In this document: in pieces, positions 22,414 to 34,358 of the stretch
How the letters are laid out: each line of letters starts with the position of its first letter
Position numbering within the stretch: position 1 is the first letter of the stretch
Origin: Haematococcus lacustris
Lineage: Eukaryota > Chlorophyta > Chlorophyceae > Chlamydomonadales > Haematococcaceae
Assembly: GCA_030144725.1 (NCBI GenBank)
Contig: JASKMD010000005.1
Span: 4,067,404-4,131,403 of the forward strand
DNA: 64,000 nt
Direction of reading: 5' to 3'
Translations under genes and position numbers: made by a program
The notes under the pieces: generated by a model
What the model was told of the DNA's origin: nothing
Seen by the model: only the letters and a program-made list of their open reading frames with translations
Databases searched by the model: none

Positions 22414-23758
22414 TCACTGTTGCTGCCGCTGGCGCTGGTGCCGTCGCTGCCACTTCCGCAGCAGGCCTCCGTCGCGCACTTGCACCCACTCCTTGCTTGG
22501 TCTGCCTGGGTTAGGCATGGCGGGGCGGCCCAGCCAGCTGCTGAGCTCGCGTGGGCGGCCCGGCCCGGCTGCAATGCGGCGGATGTTCAGCGCGGCTGAC
22601 ACGTCTCGGTCGTAGAACCCGCGCTTGATGACAATGCTTGTTGAGCACATCAAGCCCCGGATCTGTGACCGCGTCGCCATGCTGCGCACCGGGTACAGCC
22701 ACTTGCAAGGCAACACATGTCAATGCTCACTTGTAAGACCCTTCACAGTCTAGGCTGGTGTGTGCGATTCTACAGCTATGTTATGACTCCACTCCTTCAA
22801 TGCGAATGCATATGAGGTCTCTCACCTCAAGGACTCTGCTTGAGCTGCCACCACGTTGGTGCGGGCAGAGCTGACCCGGCTGGTCCGGAACTCATGCACC
22901 AGCACCACACGCCCGGGGAACTGCTTGCATGCCTCCCGTCGCATCTGCTTGACTGGCACACCCTTGCTGCCAATGCTGCCGCTGCCGCTGAAGCCTGCTG
23001 CCCCATAGGCCAGGGCCAGGGGCCGACCTGTGACAGCCGAGTTGCAGCGTACCCTGGCACCCTTGACAGTCTGCAGCCAAGGCACACAAGGAGAGACACA
23101 TTGTGAGCGCAAGTCAAGTCATGGCAAAGACAAGCATTGTGGCACACATACTGACACACATACTGGTTGGGTACGGCCTACTCACCTCAGCCCAGAACTT
23201 GGCCACCGTGCGCTGCTTGCCTCCGTACAGCCGGAACCTAGGGTTGGACCAGCGCCGCTTGGGCAGCTCGGCCCACATGGCCGGCCAGGTTCACAACGTC
23301 GTGGCAATGTACTCCTGGTACCGTTGCAGCGAGGCGGTGTAGTTGGTGACTTGCGACAGCTCATCCTGCTGAGGCTTGATGCCGGCCATCCAGACCTTGG
23401 ACTCCTTGGCGTGCTCCGTGATGCCGCTCTGCCGGTAGTACTGCCCCGCTGTCAGGCTGCGCTCCCACACGGACTTCACAGCTCCGGAGGGGTAACGCTC
23501 TTCATGGGCCACTGTCGCCATGTTCGTCTTCCCGGGGTCGCAGCCCAGCCAATCGGCGTCCAGGTGCGCCAGCGGGTTGACAGCGCCCTCCTCCTTGCCC
23601 ATGCGAGGCAGCTCGCCGGGCGGCTCTGCTGGCTTGGGGCGCGTGAACATCACGCTGACCGCGACTCCGTCAGTGTGCACCACCTGCGCGAACTTCTGTC
23701 CGACATTGGGCCGGACGGCTGCAAGGTTGGGCAGGAAGGCGTTCCACCGGTTGGCGAC
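22414..23758 (-). pseudogene. Fanzor/TnpB-like nuclease, copy B: 5'-truncated, in-frame stop
   Basis: Exons at 23758-23186 (RuvC-I, WLGCDPGKTNMATVAHEERY), 23070-22826 (RuvC-II, VVLVHEFRTSRVSSA) and about 22709-22414. The last holds the linker RSQIRGLMCSTS and RuvC-III YDRDVSAALNIRR, in one exon where copy A has an intron. It is clearly paralogous to copy A, but the roughly 430-residue N-terminal exon is missing. A TGA (complement of 23291-23293) interrupts the RuvC-I exon, and the last splice acceptor has shifted relative to copy A. The three catalytic acidic residues are still present, so decay is recent. Probably inactive. Confidence 0.72.
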
Positions 23759-23799
23759 CTGCAGCCAACATCAGCCACCACAACACACTTGAGATCACC

Positions 23800-25566
23800 T
23801 AGAGACCATCCGTCAAAGAATGCTTACGACAGTTCTAAGCAACCGAGATAACCAGTGTGGCTAACAACTTGTTTCAGTTCTGCCCATAAATAATAGTGCA
23901 TCGCGCATTAATCATCGTATGCCCGAAATACGTCCGAAATACGATGGGCCCCCAGCAACTCCCGCAAGTGTGGAGGTCTACGGTTTCGCCGGGTGGCTCG
24001 GTGCGATGCTTGGTGGCGGTGCGCACTCGTGCATTGCTTCCGCAGCTGTTAGGTGTGCCGCGCCCCGCCTGGATTCAGAAAGCCCGGATTTATCGCAGGC
24101 CTTTTCCTACTGTGGTCCCTGTTGCCAGACTGCACGCTGGAATGGTTTGGTGTGCACTATTACCCGACCAAGTAAGCCAAACGGCCATACCGCGCCGAGG
24201 CTCAAGGCTGATGGTTTAGGCTGGGCAGTACTCATTCATTGCTGAGCTATAGCTGACACTCAACAGCATGCACCAAGAGCAATCCCACGCGCATTGCTGC
24301 AATGCAAGAAATGCATGTGAAGGATGGGTGGCGTTGCTGGCCACTGTCAGGGTATCCCAGACAGCCAAGTGCTATGTGGTGGGCAGTGCAGGTGCTGGGC
24401 CGTCATCCTCCCCGCCTGGTGCCTTGCTGCATTGGTGTACGTCTACTGGCTGTATGAAGGGTGAGGTGCAAGGTTCAAATCCTATCACTTGCAGCCCCAT
24501 CTTCATACCTCACTCAAACTTCCGTTACTCATCCTTCAGCAGCTCCCAGCTTTCCTTCACCACTTCCTGTACCCCATGCGCCATGACCATGCATGCTGGC
24601 CGCCATGCGCATGGGCATGCCTGCACAGGTTGAACCAGGCGAGCGTGCCCCCACCCACATCACTGCTGACGCTGCAGGGTAAGGGAAGCCCAGCCCGCCC
24701 CTCGACCCCATCCCTGCCACTGGCACCTGCCAACCTCCTGTATACTGTCAGCTTGTGATGGAAGGACATCAACAACCTCAGCCTGGGCGGCTTTTCTCAT
24801 AGGAGTGTAGCAATTGCATGCCCCAAGGCTGCTCTCCTCCCTCAATGCACACCCGGCAGCGAGGGAGTAGGTCGCAGTCTTTCTTTCTTCCTTTCCTTCT
24901 TTCTTTCTGGGCGGCAGGCTCCAAGCGCCTGGCAGCTGGCCCAGGGCACCAGACAGCTGCCTTGTTTTCAGCAGCAGGCTCTGTGGCCCAGCAGCTGCTT
25001 TGATCAGTTGGCAGCTGATCTAATCTATCAACAGCTGCTGCTCACGTCTGCTGGCCGCTGCTGCTGTGGTCTGTCAGCAGCCACGAGCGGGGGAAGGCAT
25101 ATGGGCAGGGACGGGGGCCGCATGGCAGTCACAAGGTCCATCAGCAGCCTGCGAGGTTTAGGCCCTGATTGGCTGCCACCTTCAATCAACCCCACGGCGC
25201 AAAAAAATGGCCCATGGCTCTACTCCACCACCCCTACACCCGTACCATCCCTACCACCCCTACACCACACTTTCCGACCTGAAGCACTTGTACCCTTAAC
25301 ACACTTGAGCCCTGGCCACATGATCTTCAATCTCACGAGGCCCTGCATGGCCTGGCAGAGCACACCCACCCTCCTCACCCATCTACCCCACCCACCCACC
25401 AAACCACCCACCCAACCAATCAGCCACCCCATGACTACTCCAGGCTGAGTCTTGCTGAGGGTCCAGCTCCTATTCCTGATCCCAGGCTCCCCCTGCCTCT
25501 CCCCCTACCCCACCACACGGTTGCTGCTGCTGCTAGTTCTGCGGCTGCGGCTGCTGCCCGCTGCAG
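23800..25566. other. No gene recognised
   Basis: Beyond the truncated edge of copy B I see no supported exon. A purine/pyrimidine stretch TTTCTTTCTTCCTTTCC lies near 24880. GCAGCTG-rich sequence runs 24920-25060 and a CCCACC-rich stretch runs 25370-25430. It may hold upstream exons of the gene ending at 26048. Confidence 0.4.
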
Positions 25567-26048
25567 ACCGGCATTGCAAGGAGCCCCGCGTCATAGGCCT
25601 GACCTCACTGGGGCTGGGCCCGGGCGGCCGCATCCAGCCCCTGGCCCACATCCCCCCCGACCTGGTGGCCCAGGTGCAGGGCGTGTGAGCCCCCCAGCGG
25701 CCTGATGCCTCGCTGGCCTCTTGGTCACTCTTGGCTGCACATGTAGGGGCAACCCCCACCATATGTCACAACCTGACATGTGGTGATCGGCTAAGTCTGT
25801 AGTATTGTCCATACCCTACACCCAGTCTGTGTATTGTTGCTGCGCAGGTGCTATATGCGGGCAAGACCATGGCAGGTGGGCTGGTAGAAGCAGTGGCAGG
25901 CTGGCAGCAGCCGGGGATCCGCCATGAGCAGCAGCACACAGCACCCCTCCCACAGCAACACCACAGGGGAGCAGCCGGCGCCGCCCAGTTTGTTCCCGGC
26001 GATGCCTATTATTTAGATGAGATGCCTGGATTAGATCTCCTTCTCTGA
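25567..26048 (+). CDS. Unrecognised gene, last two exons
   Basis: An exon starting after CTGCAG at 25566 reads HCKEPRVIGLTSLGLGPGGR, then IQPLAHIPPDLVAQ. It meets a phase-0 donor near 25673 or 25683. The next exon begins at 25848 after TGCGCAG and reads VLYAGKTMAGGLVEAVAGW, then a Gln/His-rich stretch, ending PGLDLLL with a TGA at 26046-26048. Codon bias (GC-rich third positions) and the matching phases support coding. I do not recognise the family and could not find the upstream exons. Confidence 0.42.
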
Positions 26049-28200
26049 TTCATCCTCAATCACTGGGCCAAATGGTCAAGGGGATCACATGCTGCGTCAA
26101 ATGATGAACATGCCAACGATGCACATGTGAACTGCAGCATGCGTCTGAAGCTGTGTAGCCTTGTGCACTAAGCAGCTAACTCACTGCAGCAGGCACAAGG
26201 ACCCGGCACCATCCAGCCCAAGGCCACCACCACCGCTGCCGCCGCAGCCGTAACCATAACCATGACTGGCATTGCATGACATCACATACTGACGAATGCA
26301 TACATGCAGTGATGATGACAATTAGGATGATCCCTGGTCAGCATTGCATGAGTGAAGACGGCACGACTCCACATACTCCATTAGGGGTCACCCCAGGCCA
26401 CTCAGGGGTGGGTTGCCCCCAGTAGCCTTCCACTGCTTGCGGCTGCTGCGCTCATGCTCCCAGCTTCACCCGCATGGCTGGTGCTGCCTAGGCAGTTGAT
26501 ACCTGCCAGCGTGCATGTTGTGGGTGCATGGCTGCATGCGTGCCATGCAGAAGCCAGCTGCATGGCCTTGGGCAGCAGCCAGCCTGGTGCAGAGGCCAAT
26601 GCCCCTGAGGCCAGGCAGGGTGCAGGCGGCGGGGGTTCTGGAGGTCAGTGAGCGTGGCGGTGCAGAGGAGGAGAACGAAGCCGCCTCGGGCACTGCCTTG
26701 AAGAGTGTGCAAGCAGCGCAGTGCGCATGACGTGACGAGTCGTGGAGTGTCATTGTGCTCAGAGTCGTGCCCTTTGGTGAGTTCTGAGAGGCGTAGCAGG
26801 GCGGTGGCCATCTGGAGGGAGGGAGGTGAGGGGGGTGAGGGAGGTGAGAGGCGGAGAAGGGAGGGTCAGATCTGAAAGCATCCATCCTGGAGCACCAGGT
26901 GGTCATTGTCATGCAACACATGTGGTGGTTGTCATGCAAAAGGGGAGGGGAGGAGAGCAACAGGGGGCGGGAGGGGAGCCTGTCACCACATACAGCACCA
27001 CTATCTCAGTCCTGGGACGGCAGGCGGACAGCTGGGCTTCATGCGGTGCAGCAGCCAGCACTTTGGCTGCTGCTGCTGTGCGTGCTTGTGAGTGCAGCCC
27101 CTAGATGCAGGGGAGATGTGTGATGTAGTGAGATGTAAGGGCTTGCGGTCTGTAGGCCGGGGCATTTGAAGGACAGCAGTGCACGCTTTGTGCGGAGCAG
27201 CAGCCAGCACTGTGCTTCTCATGCACCACGTGCTCTCAGCTCCATGCCAAGCAGGGCGGACCACAGGCACGTGGCTGGGCGTGCGATGCAGCGGGCTGGG
27301 TGTGCCATAGTCTTTAGCCCAGCCCAGCCCAGCCCAGGGCGTGCGATGCAGTGGGCTGGGTGTGCCACGGTGAAGGAATCTGGGGTTGGGGTGAGACTTG
27401 CGGTCCTTAGCAGCACTAACGAATTCCCTCTGTCGCGATGGTGCTGTGAGGTGATGGTGCACTGAACTAATCCTGAACCCTGTTCCTGCCCCCCGTTGCC
27501 CGTCGTGAAGCACAGTACTTGAACCTGAACCCTGGAAGGCAACAGCAGCGCACCCCTCCCCTGAGCCTGAGAGGCATGAGCCTGGGTCTAGCCTGGACGG
27601 GTCGGGGAGCTGTGATGGTCACCCTCACACCACAGTGTGACCCTGGTGTGGCAGCGTTTGTGGTGCTGGCTGTGTACATGCGGTATTCATCCATGTGGTG
27701 TAGCGGTGATGTGCTTATCGCTGTTGACGGGTCGGGGAGCTGTGATGTCCCCGTCATAGTGCAGTGTATGTGGGATTAAGGTGATGACGTAGCCTCAGAG
27801 CACGGTCAAGCAACCGTAGCTTTGCTGTTTGCGCCATGACGGTTGCTCATGAGCTAAATTACTTTGTTTTGAGTTCAAAATCCATGCCTCAAACCATAGC
27901 TTCAAATCAAATGGCATGTGACTGGTTGCCAGCAGCACATATCGGCGCGTGCGTGCCCTTATTCTCAGTTTATGTACATCCTTGTGTGTGCACTCAATGT
28001 AATCGTTTATCAATAGCGACAGGACCTGTCATGCGGATCCAGTGCGCTGCGCTGCACACAGCGCTGAGCATCTGAGCCACTACCTAAGGTTCGGTCTCAG
28101 GTTATGTCCGCAGGAGTCCACTGCGTTGCACAGACCGCCGAGCCCCGCACAATGACTCCGACCTTAGAAACCCGCTGGCGGCACGGAGAGCGGCCAGCAT
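26049..28200. other. No gene recognised
   Basis: Open frames on both strands are short and lack splice logic. At 27275-27370 a CGTGCGATGCAG(C/T)GGGCTGGGTGTG unit occurs twice around a short (CCCAG) run. The stretch 27780-28030 is AT-richer with no feature I can name. Confidence 0.4.
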
Positions 28201-31200
28201 TCAGTGTTGCGCCGGTCGCGGGAGGCCTCCGCCGGTCGCGTTGAGTTTGATTGTTGGACGTGAGAAGTGCAGGTCCAAGCGTTGCGGCACTTCCATCAGC
28301 TGCCGATGACCCGGTGACCGGCTGTAATGCTTGCCGACAAGCCCTGACGCAATCGCCTCACCAGCGGCTGCACCGTGGCCAACTGGCCTTGCTGGGCTCC
28401 CTGGACTCCCGGTGCGATGGACCGGAGCCGGCGAGCCCAGTCCGGCACGCTCCGCGACTTGGCTCAGCAGGCGACGCTCATCGGGCGTCAATGACTGTAG
28501 CAGCTCCTGATCCACGCACAGCGCTTTGAGCCGCTCCACACTGCGCTTGGTGATGGCAGTCAGCGCGCTTTTCCTGTCGCCGGCCGCGTCCCCCGCCCGG
28601 CCTGAAGCAATACCCAAGGGCAACACGCAGCTCCGCACCACACACATAGTCGTTCAACGACGGCCTGGCTGCACCGCACTAACAATCGCAATGCAGGGAA
28701 TGGTGATCGATGTTCGACATGTTGCTGTCACGGCGAGAGCCGTAGCACGTGACACGGACATTCGCTTGTGCTGGCAGGCATGTTGGGCACGATGCTCTCG
28801 GCCTCACCGAAGGTGGGTACCACAACTGGCCTGGCCTGAGGTGCAGGTCAAACGCCTCCCTTGGTGCGTGCTGGACGTGACTCAGCCTACCTCTCTGGCA
28901 CGCCCCAGGTGCCTGACTGGCACCTCATGCCACTCCCCACCCTTAACTCCCCCTCCTACTGGCCCCCCTCCCCCTCCTACTGGCCCCACTGGGCATGGGT
29001 GTGGCCCCCCTCCCCCTCCTACTGACCCCCTGCCGCCACTCACTGGCCGCTGCGGCTTGGCTGACCGCCAGGGCGTCAGCCGTCTGCTTCTCACTCAGCT
29101 GCGCAATCTGGTTCATGACCTCCTTGTCGCCACTGATGATGCCCTGCGCCCACACCCCACTCAAGACGCTGCCATGTGGTGGAACTCCCTGTCCCTCCCC
29201 CTCCCCTGCCTCACGTACAGCTTTGCAAGCGGCATCACCATCACATGGCATTCGCACGTCGCTGTTGCTGCAACACTCATACTTCAGACTCAAGGAGTCA
29301 ATGTGGTGATGAGGTGGCGAAGAGGATGTGCCTGACTAGCCAGGCGCACGGTGCAGGGGGCACAGCCGGGGTGCTTGCAGCGCTGAGTGATGGAGGGAAG
29401 GCAAGACACGCAGGCTCAACCAGGACAGGCTGTCAAAGGTGCACAGTAGCCCAGCTTCCCGCAATGGCTCTGGCCGTTGCCAAGCAAAGTGTAAAGACTC
29501 CCAAGGCTGTGGAGTGCATCAGCCGGTGGTGGTGGGGTGGTGGTGGTGGGGTGGTGGTGGTGGGGTGGTGGTGGTGGGGTGGTGGTGGTGAGGCTGCTGG
29601 GGTGACCCTCCCACCTCCATAAGCCGCTTGCGGCGATAGGCGGTGGCCATCAACGCAAAAGGTACCTGCAGTGGGGGGGAAGGCAGGCAGCCAAAGATGT
29701 CACTCCTCATCTTGGCCCCTTGCCCATGTACATGCAGAACAAGGGGCTGAGCGCAAGGTGGAGTGTGGCGAGGGGTGGGGCAGTCAGGCATCAGCATTGC
29801 AGTGCTCCCATGCCCAGGTCATGGCAGCCAGCAACCCGATGGGGGCATCACCGTCGTCAGCAGTGATGAGCAGCACAGTTACCGCCCTATGCCCAGACAG
29901 GCAGGGAGCAGCACATGCAGGACATGCAAAGCCGCACGCTCTTGCTAGGGTTAGGATCAGGGTTAGGAATAGAATTGGGATAGGTTGAGGGTTGGGCTAG
30001 GTTTAAGGTAACCCAGTGCGATATGGGAGGTGGCAGTCCAGCAGCCATGCATATCTCTTTCCATGCTCCCTTCAATCAGGCAAAATGTTGCTCACAGAGT
30101 TTGTTGTTGATGAGAAAGGTGCTGCTGAGCATGGCATGTGCGAGCGCAGTGCAGCAGCCTGGAAGACAAGGGATGCACAAGGGATTCACATGCTCTCCAC
30201 CACAGCCCCACAGGGGTCTGGGTCGCCCATGAACTGCACCATGGCCCCTTGGTCGGCCGACCCTCCCCAGCTGCCACACAGCAGGGCAGCCCAGCCTGGC
30301 CTCATGTCCGCCGCTAGCACAGCAGCAGGCAGCGGAGGGGTGCGGCAGTGCAGGTCAGGGCAGCTGCATAGCGGGTGGGGAAAGTCCACGCCCCCCGCAC
30401 CTGACCCTCGCCCTGCGTCTCATCCGCCTCCCGCTCCTCAGCTAGGCGCTGCAGCGTGGTGGTCATGATCTCCAGGAACTCCAGGTACTCCACCTGGAGG
30501 ACCACCCACAAGGGCAGCAGGACAGCTTGCTAGAGGGGTGGGCGCCGCATGCACTGGGCATGCATGCACTGGGCCCCATGACCCCATACTGTCCGCTGTC
30601 ATACTCCACCTCTAACACTAACTGGCAGTGAGACTCAAGCATCATCCTCGTCTTCACCCCCACAGCTTCAACACATCCCCATGGGGCCCAGCCTTCCCTC
30701 ACTGCTGGCACTACTGCCCAACCTTGAGCAGCTGCGGACGCCCTGGGCGTTCCATGTCCCTCAGCTGGACTGGCCTGATGTTCGGGCCTGTCCTGGTGGG
30801 TGCCGGCAGGGAGCCTGTGCTGGTGGGTGCCGGCAGGGAGTTGCGGCAGCCCTGACTGTTCCATGCAGGTCAGAGCCTGTCCCTTAGCTGGACTAACAGA
30901 CTGAGCATCCCAGTGCACCAGACAGGTGCAGGTATAAGCGGCTGCGAAACAAGCCACCCAAGGCCCAGCAGCGGCAGCAGCCTGCCGTGGCACAGTAGTA
31001 CGTGCCCCCATTTGAGCTGTCATCAGCTTTGGTATACTCCACACAGCACATCAACACGGTTTGAGTCCCGCTATTGATCCCTAGTGGTCTCTAGGGGTCC
31101 GACTCGTTTGGAGGCCCTAGTGAGGGACATGGGGGCTGCCTAGCTATCGCCCCTGTGCGGCGTGAGTGCAGGGTTGAGGGCAATGGCATGCAGTCAGGGG

Positions 31201-31820
31201 CCCGCACCTCCCCACTGCCATCATGGTCCACTTCGTTCAGCAGCTCCCCCAGCTCTGCCTTCTTCATGTGAATGCCTGCTTGGCATGGGAGGCGGGAAGC
31301 TTGCTGGCAGGGCATCAGGGCGAGAGACATACCAGCATGACAGCAGCACAGGCAGCAAGCTGCTCTATTGCAGCGCACACCTAGGAGCTTGAATGCTGCA
31401 CCAAGCTCGTCAGCGTCGATTGCGCCTGAGCCGTCTTGGTCCTGCCACGCAACTACTCAGAGGCTCGTTTGTCCCACATCATCGGCATTTGCTTCAGCCT
31501 TGTCATGCTCAGCCTCCCACCATCAGTTCAAAGCATTCCTTGAGTTGTTGTTTCTGCTCACTGCTGAGCTTAGGCCGGATAGCTCTGCAGCATGCATGGC
31601 AAGGCAAGGCCACTGAAGGCTTACATGGTGCTACATTGTGCTGGACCAAGCCCGCATGGTGAGTTTGCCGAACAGAGCCGGGAGACCCTTGGACCCACTT
31701 TCCGTGTTTCTTCAGCCATAGCGCTATTGAAGTGGCGAGTGAGCTGTTAATGGACGCCACGTCCTTTCGCGTGCCGGTTGGCAGTTCAAGGTCACGACTG
31801 GCTTCGGCTTGCTCCGCCAT
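28201..31820 (-). CDS. EF-hand calcium-binding protein (centrin/calmodulin-like N-half), 8 exons
   Basis: Exons are 31820-31699, 31584-31521, 31441-31381, 31275-31208, 30493-30401, 29665-29615, 29143-29044 and 28601-28201. All boundaries are GT-AG, the phases agree throughout, and the product is 319 residues (start MAEQAEASRD). After a 41-residue head, LSSEQKQQLKECFELM leads into EF loop 1, DQDGSGAIDADE, and then EF loop 2, DHDGSGEVEYLE. Both keep canonical Ca2+ ligands at positions 1, 3, 5, 9 and 12. The second half (RRKRLMEGIISGDKEVMNQ; SVERLKALCVDQELL) is probably helical and unassigned, ending in PRPAQH. The N-half resembles centrin/caltractin spacing, but two loops rather than four and the long C-terminal region argue against a true centrin. 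A likely role is a Ca2+ sensor in the cytosol or flagellar apparatus; that is inference. Confidence 0.85.
29525..29592. repeat. (GGTGGTGGTGGGGT)n array in an EF-hand gene intron
   Basis: About four to five 14-bp units, ending about 20 bp beyond the donor of the exon 29665-29615 (minus sense). Confidence 0.85.
30929..30998 (+). pseudogene. Fanzor-like subfamily 2, C-terminal tail remnant (copy F) in an EF-hand gene intron
   Basis: Reads YKRLRNKPPKAQQRQQPAVAQ-stop. This is the same tail as at the end of copy D (YKHLRDQPPKAQQQQ...PAEAQ-stop). It lies antisense within the intron between EF-hand exons 31208 and 30493. The downstream sequence 31000-31258 is also shared with the region after copy D. 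No catalytic motif remains. Confidence 0.65.
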
Positions 31821-32839
31821 CGTTAACGCTGTTTCGAATGCACCTACTCCAAGGACCAGCTACATGTTACATGCTTGCAACATGTGGGACTTGCTTACAT
31901 TGCAAGGATCGTCCAGAGAAATGATAAAGCATAGCTGGGTGGTTGGCTAAACATTGGTTTGTAAGTTTAGAGACCCGACGCCAAAACTCCTGCTCATAAA
32001 GTACGTCCCCTATAGGGTGTTGGCCTGTGGCTAACCCGTATGCGTCCACCCTTGACGGATACAAAACCCACCTCATCATCGGAAACGGCTGATTTTGCGC
32101 AAGTTCGCCATGGGTTGGGTCACCGGTTGACATGCTCAGTCTGCAAACTGGGCAAAGGTTATGACAGTGTGTAACTATCACAGTTTAGGATGTCAGCTTG
32201 ATGCCACTGTAGACAACACAGCCCCCAGCCCATGTATGTATGGTGAGCCCCAAATACACAACTACACTATAGAATACCATCATAACACCTTGTCATCATA
32301 ACACCTTACCATCATAACACCAGCCCTTCCCTGGGTAGGGGGCCAGCAGCAGGAGGGCAGGCCAGCCATCAGGGGGCAGGCTAGCCATCAGGGGGCCAGC
32401 AGCAGCAGCAGCGGGGGGGCAGGCTAGCCTTGCCCTCACCTGAGGGCCAGCAGCAAGAGGGCAGGCCAGCCCTGCCCCTGCCCCTGCTCTGAAGAGGGGA
32501 GCCCTTCCCATCTCCCCCATGCCATACTCGGTGCAGTCATTACAACAGTGGGGTACTGCCAGCGAGACCATAGCTCTGTGGGAGTCTTGTTGGGGGGGGG
32601 GCCTAGCTTGCGATGTTTGGAGGGAGGGGAAGGGGGGAAGCAGTGGCACGCCAACAGAGGGTTGAAGGTAGGCAGGTGGGGAAGAGAGTCAGCAAGCAGA
32701 CAGTCTTGCTGATTGAGTGGTATCTGAGAACTAGGTTTCCTGACATTAGTAGGAGTGAAGCACTGCAGCATTTGGATAGAAACACAAGACACATCAAAGC
32801 TTGGAGTGGCCTGTTGAGATGACTGCAACATAAGAAAAA

Positions 32840-33005
32840 ACCCTGCAGTAGCAGGCCAGCAACACCTGCAGGCTGCAATAGCAGGCCAGCAGCACCAGCA
32901 GGCTGCAGTTGCAGGCCAGCAACATCAGAATGCTCCAGCTGCAGGCCAGCAGCACCTGCAGGCTGCAATAGCAGGCCAGCAGCATCAGCAGGCCAGCAGC
33001 ACCAG
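32840..33005. repeat. Minisatellite, unit about 30 bp (GCAGGCCAGCAGCACCWGCAGGCTGCAATA)
   Basis: Five to six imperfect units of AGCAGGCCAGCAGCACC and GCAGGCTGCAATAGC type. The repeats give open Leu/Ala/Cys-rich frames on the minus strand that I do not regard as genes. Confidence 0.85.
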
Positions 33006-33293
33006 CGTCTCCTTAACGTGCAGCTGTGAAGGGTGCGGAAAGGCACACGCTGGCGCTGTGCGGCAACCGCAACCTGCTGTGAGCTCGCTACCCACTGCTC
33101 CCAACCTGCCCGCCGGATTCCTGCCAGCTATCAGCTAAGGCATTCGTCAGCCCAAGTTTATCTAAGTTTGCCTACGTTTGACATGCCTTTGACTTCTTCG
33201 CACTTTCCACTGTTTGATGCGCTAGTCCGTGCTTTCGGTTTGGGGCCAGGAGCGAGCCAGCGGCGGCCAGGCCCCTCACTCGGCCCGTCACAC

Positions 33294-33545
33294 TCAGGTG
33301 GCCCCAACTAATAAATATGACAGGAAACCGACCCCGGGTAATCAAAACGACGCCGCGTCTCAGCCACGTAGTTTCTATTCATTTTCACACATCATTGGAT
33401 AGAGGACAATGCTGTGCAACATGTATAATCAATATGTAAGATATGTAATTAATATGTAAAATATGTATAATTAGCATGTAAAATCAGCTATGCTGTGCAA
33501 CATGTATGACTAAATAATGTGCACTGTGCTGAGTGCTATGGCGGT
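33294..33545. repeat. Dispersed repeat, copy 2 (partner at 11860-12055)
   Basis: Same block as 11860-12055 but expanded internally by an AT-rich ATATGTAA(T/A)AT tandem at about 33420-33480. The ends look similar, suggesting a small non-autonomous element. Confidence 0.75.
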
Positions 33546-33818
33546 GAGGGTCCGTGCTGCGTCGCTAACCTTCGACAGCTGAGAGCCAAGACACCAAGTA
33601 ACTCCAATTATTGCAATCCAAGACACCCTAAGCATGCTCTTGGTCACATACACCCACCGCTGCTGCCGCTGCTGCCACTGGTGCACGAATCCATTGATCC
33701 ACACACGGAGCCTCTAGGTACTTTGCAGCCCGTTGCAACCTCTGCTTGGCCTTCTTCTGTCGTTGGCCCTGCTGACCAGTACTCCTTACCAGTACTCCTT
33801 GCCAGCCTCTAGACCCCT

Positions 33819-34110
33819 CTAACTGCACATGTCCAAAGGGCGCTGCACATACTCTCCAATGTGCTGGTATCTGAAGCACAGGTGGGTGTCTTGGTCCAGC
33901 CACCTGCCCCTTGGGGGGACCTTGGGGTTGGGCCATTGGGCCAGGTGCAGCAGGGGAGGGTCCTGGGCAAGGGGAGATGGGGCCTGGGCAAGGGGAGGGC
34001 TGCTGGGCAGGGCGCTTCTCAGCAATGGGGGCAGGGGGCAGGGGGAGGGGTGGCACCTTATGGAAGCACATCAGGCCCCGCACAGGCTTGCCATGCCGCT
34101 GGCCCCAGGC
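33819..34110 (-). pseudogene. Fanzor-like subfamily 2, degenerate C-terminal region (copy E)
   Basis: On the minus strand, WGQRHGKPVRGLMCFHK aligns with the copy D segment WRQQRDQPMRGLVWCP. Next, WLDQDTHLCFRYQHIGEYVQ and RPLDMC align residue-for-residue with copy D's WLDRDCNAALTMQRNGES...RPLELC. The RuvC-III Asp and Asp-x-Asp spacing survive, but the Asn-Ala-Ala core is lost and a stop follows at 33819. It is an old, dead copy, about 250 bp from the MscS gene start on the opposite strand. Confidence 0.6.
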
Positions 34111-34358
34111 TGGGCGTGGTGAGAAAGTCGTGACCTCTGTTTATTTATCATTAGAGGAGCTTGGCAGCAGCTTCTGCCCAGCGTGCAGCGTGCGGCCGAA
34201 CAGCCCGCTCAACAAACAACAACCTGAAAAATGTAAACAACTCGAGCTGTTCGGGCATTAAGCTGTATCGGAGGAACGTGCCGTACACAGAAGCTCGCAG
34301 TATGAAGCACACACCGCGAGCGGCAATTTGGCAAGTCTACGCCTAGTCGTCGCTACCG

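Larger units (their letters stand above)
31821..33818. other. Intergenic region with repeats; no gene recognised
   Basis: Holds a GGGGGCAGGCTAGCC-type minisatellite near 32340-32470, a unit of about 30 bp array at 32840-33005, and the dispersed repeat at 33294-33545. A short CATCATAACACCTT triple repeat lies at 32278-32322. No open frame has a recognisable product. Confidence 0.5.

Noticed and set aside
28526..29335. 269-codon plus-strand frame
   Set aside because: It runs antisense across two phase-consistent EF-hand gene exons and a Pro-rich intron, with no recognisable domain.
33628..34083. 151-codon Pro/Ala-rich minus-strand protein
   Set aside because: Only the parts matching Fanzor-like copy D have a recognisable origin, and they lie in two different frames. 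It is a remnant, not a gene.
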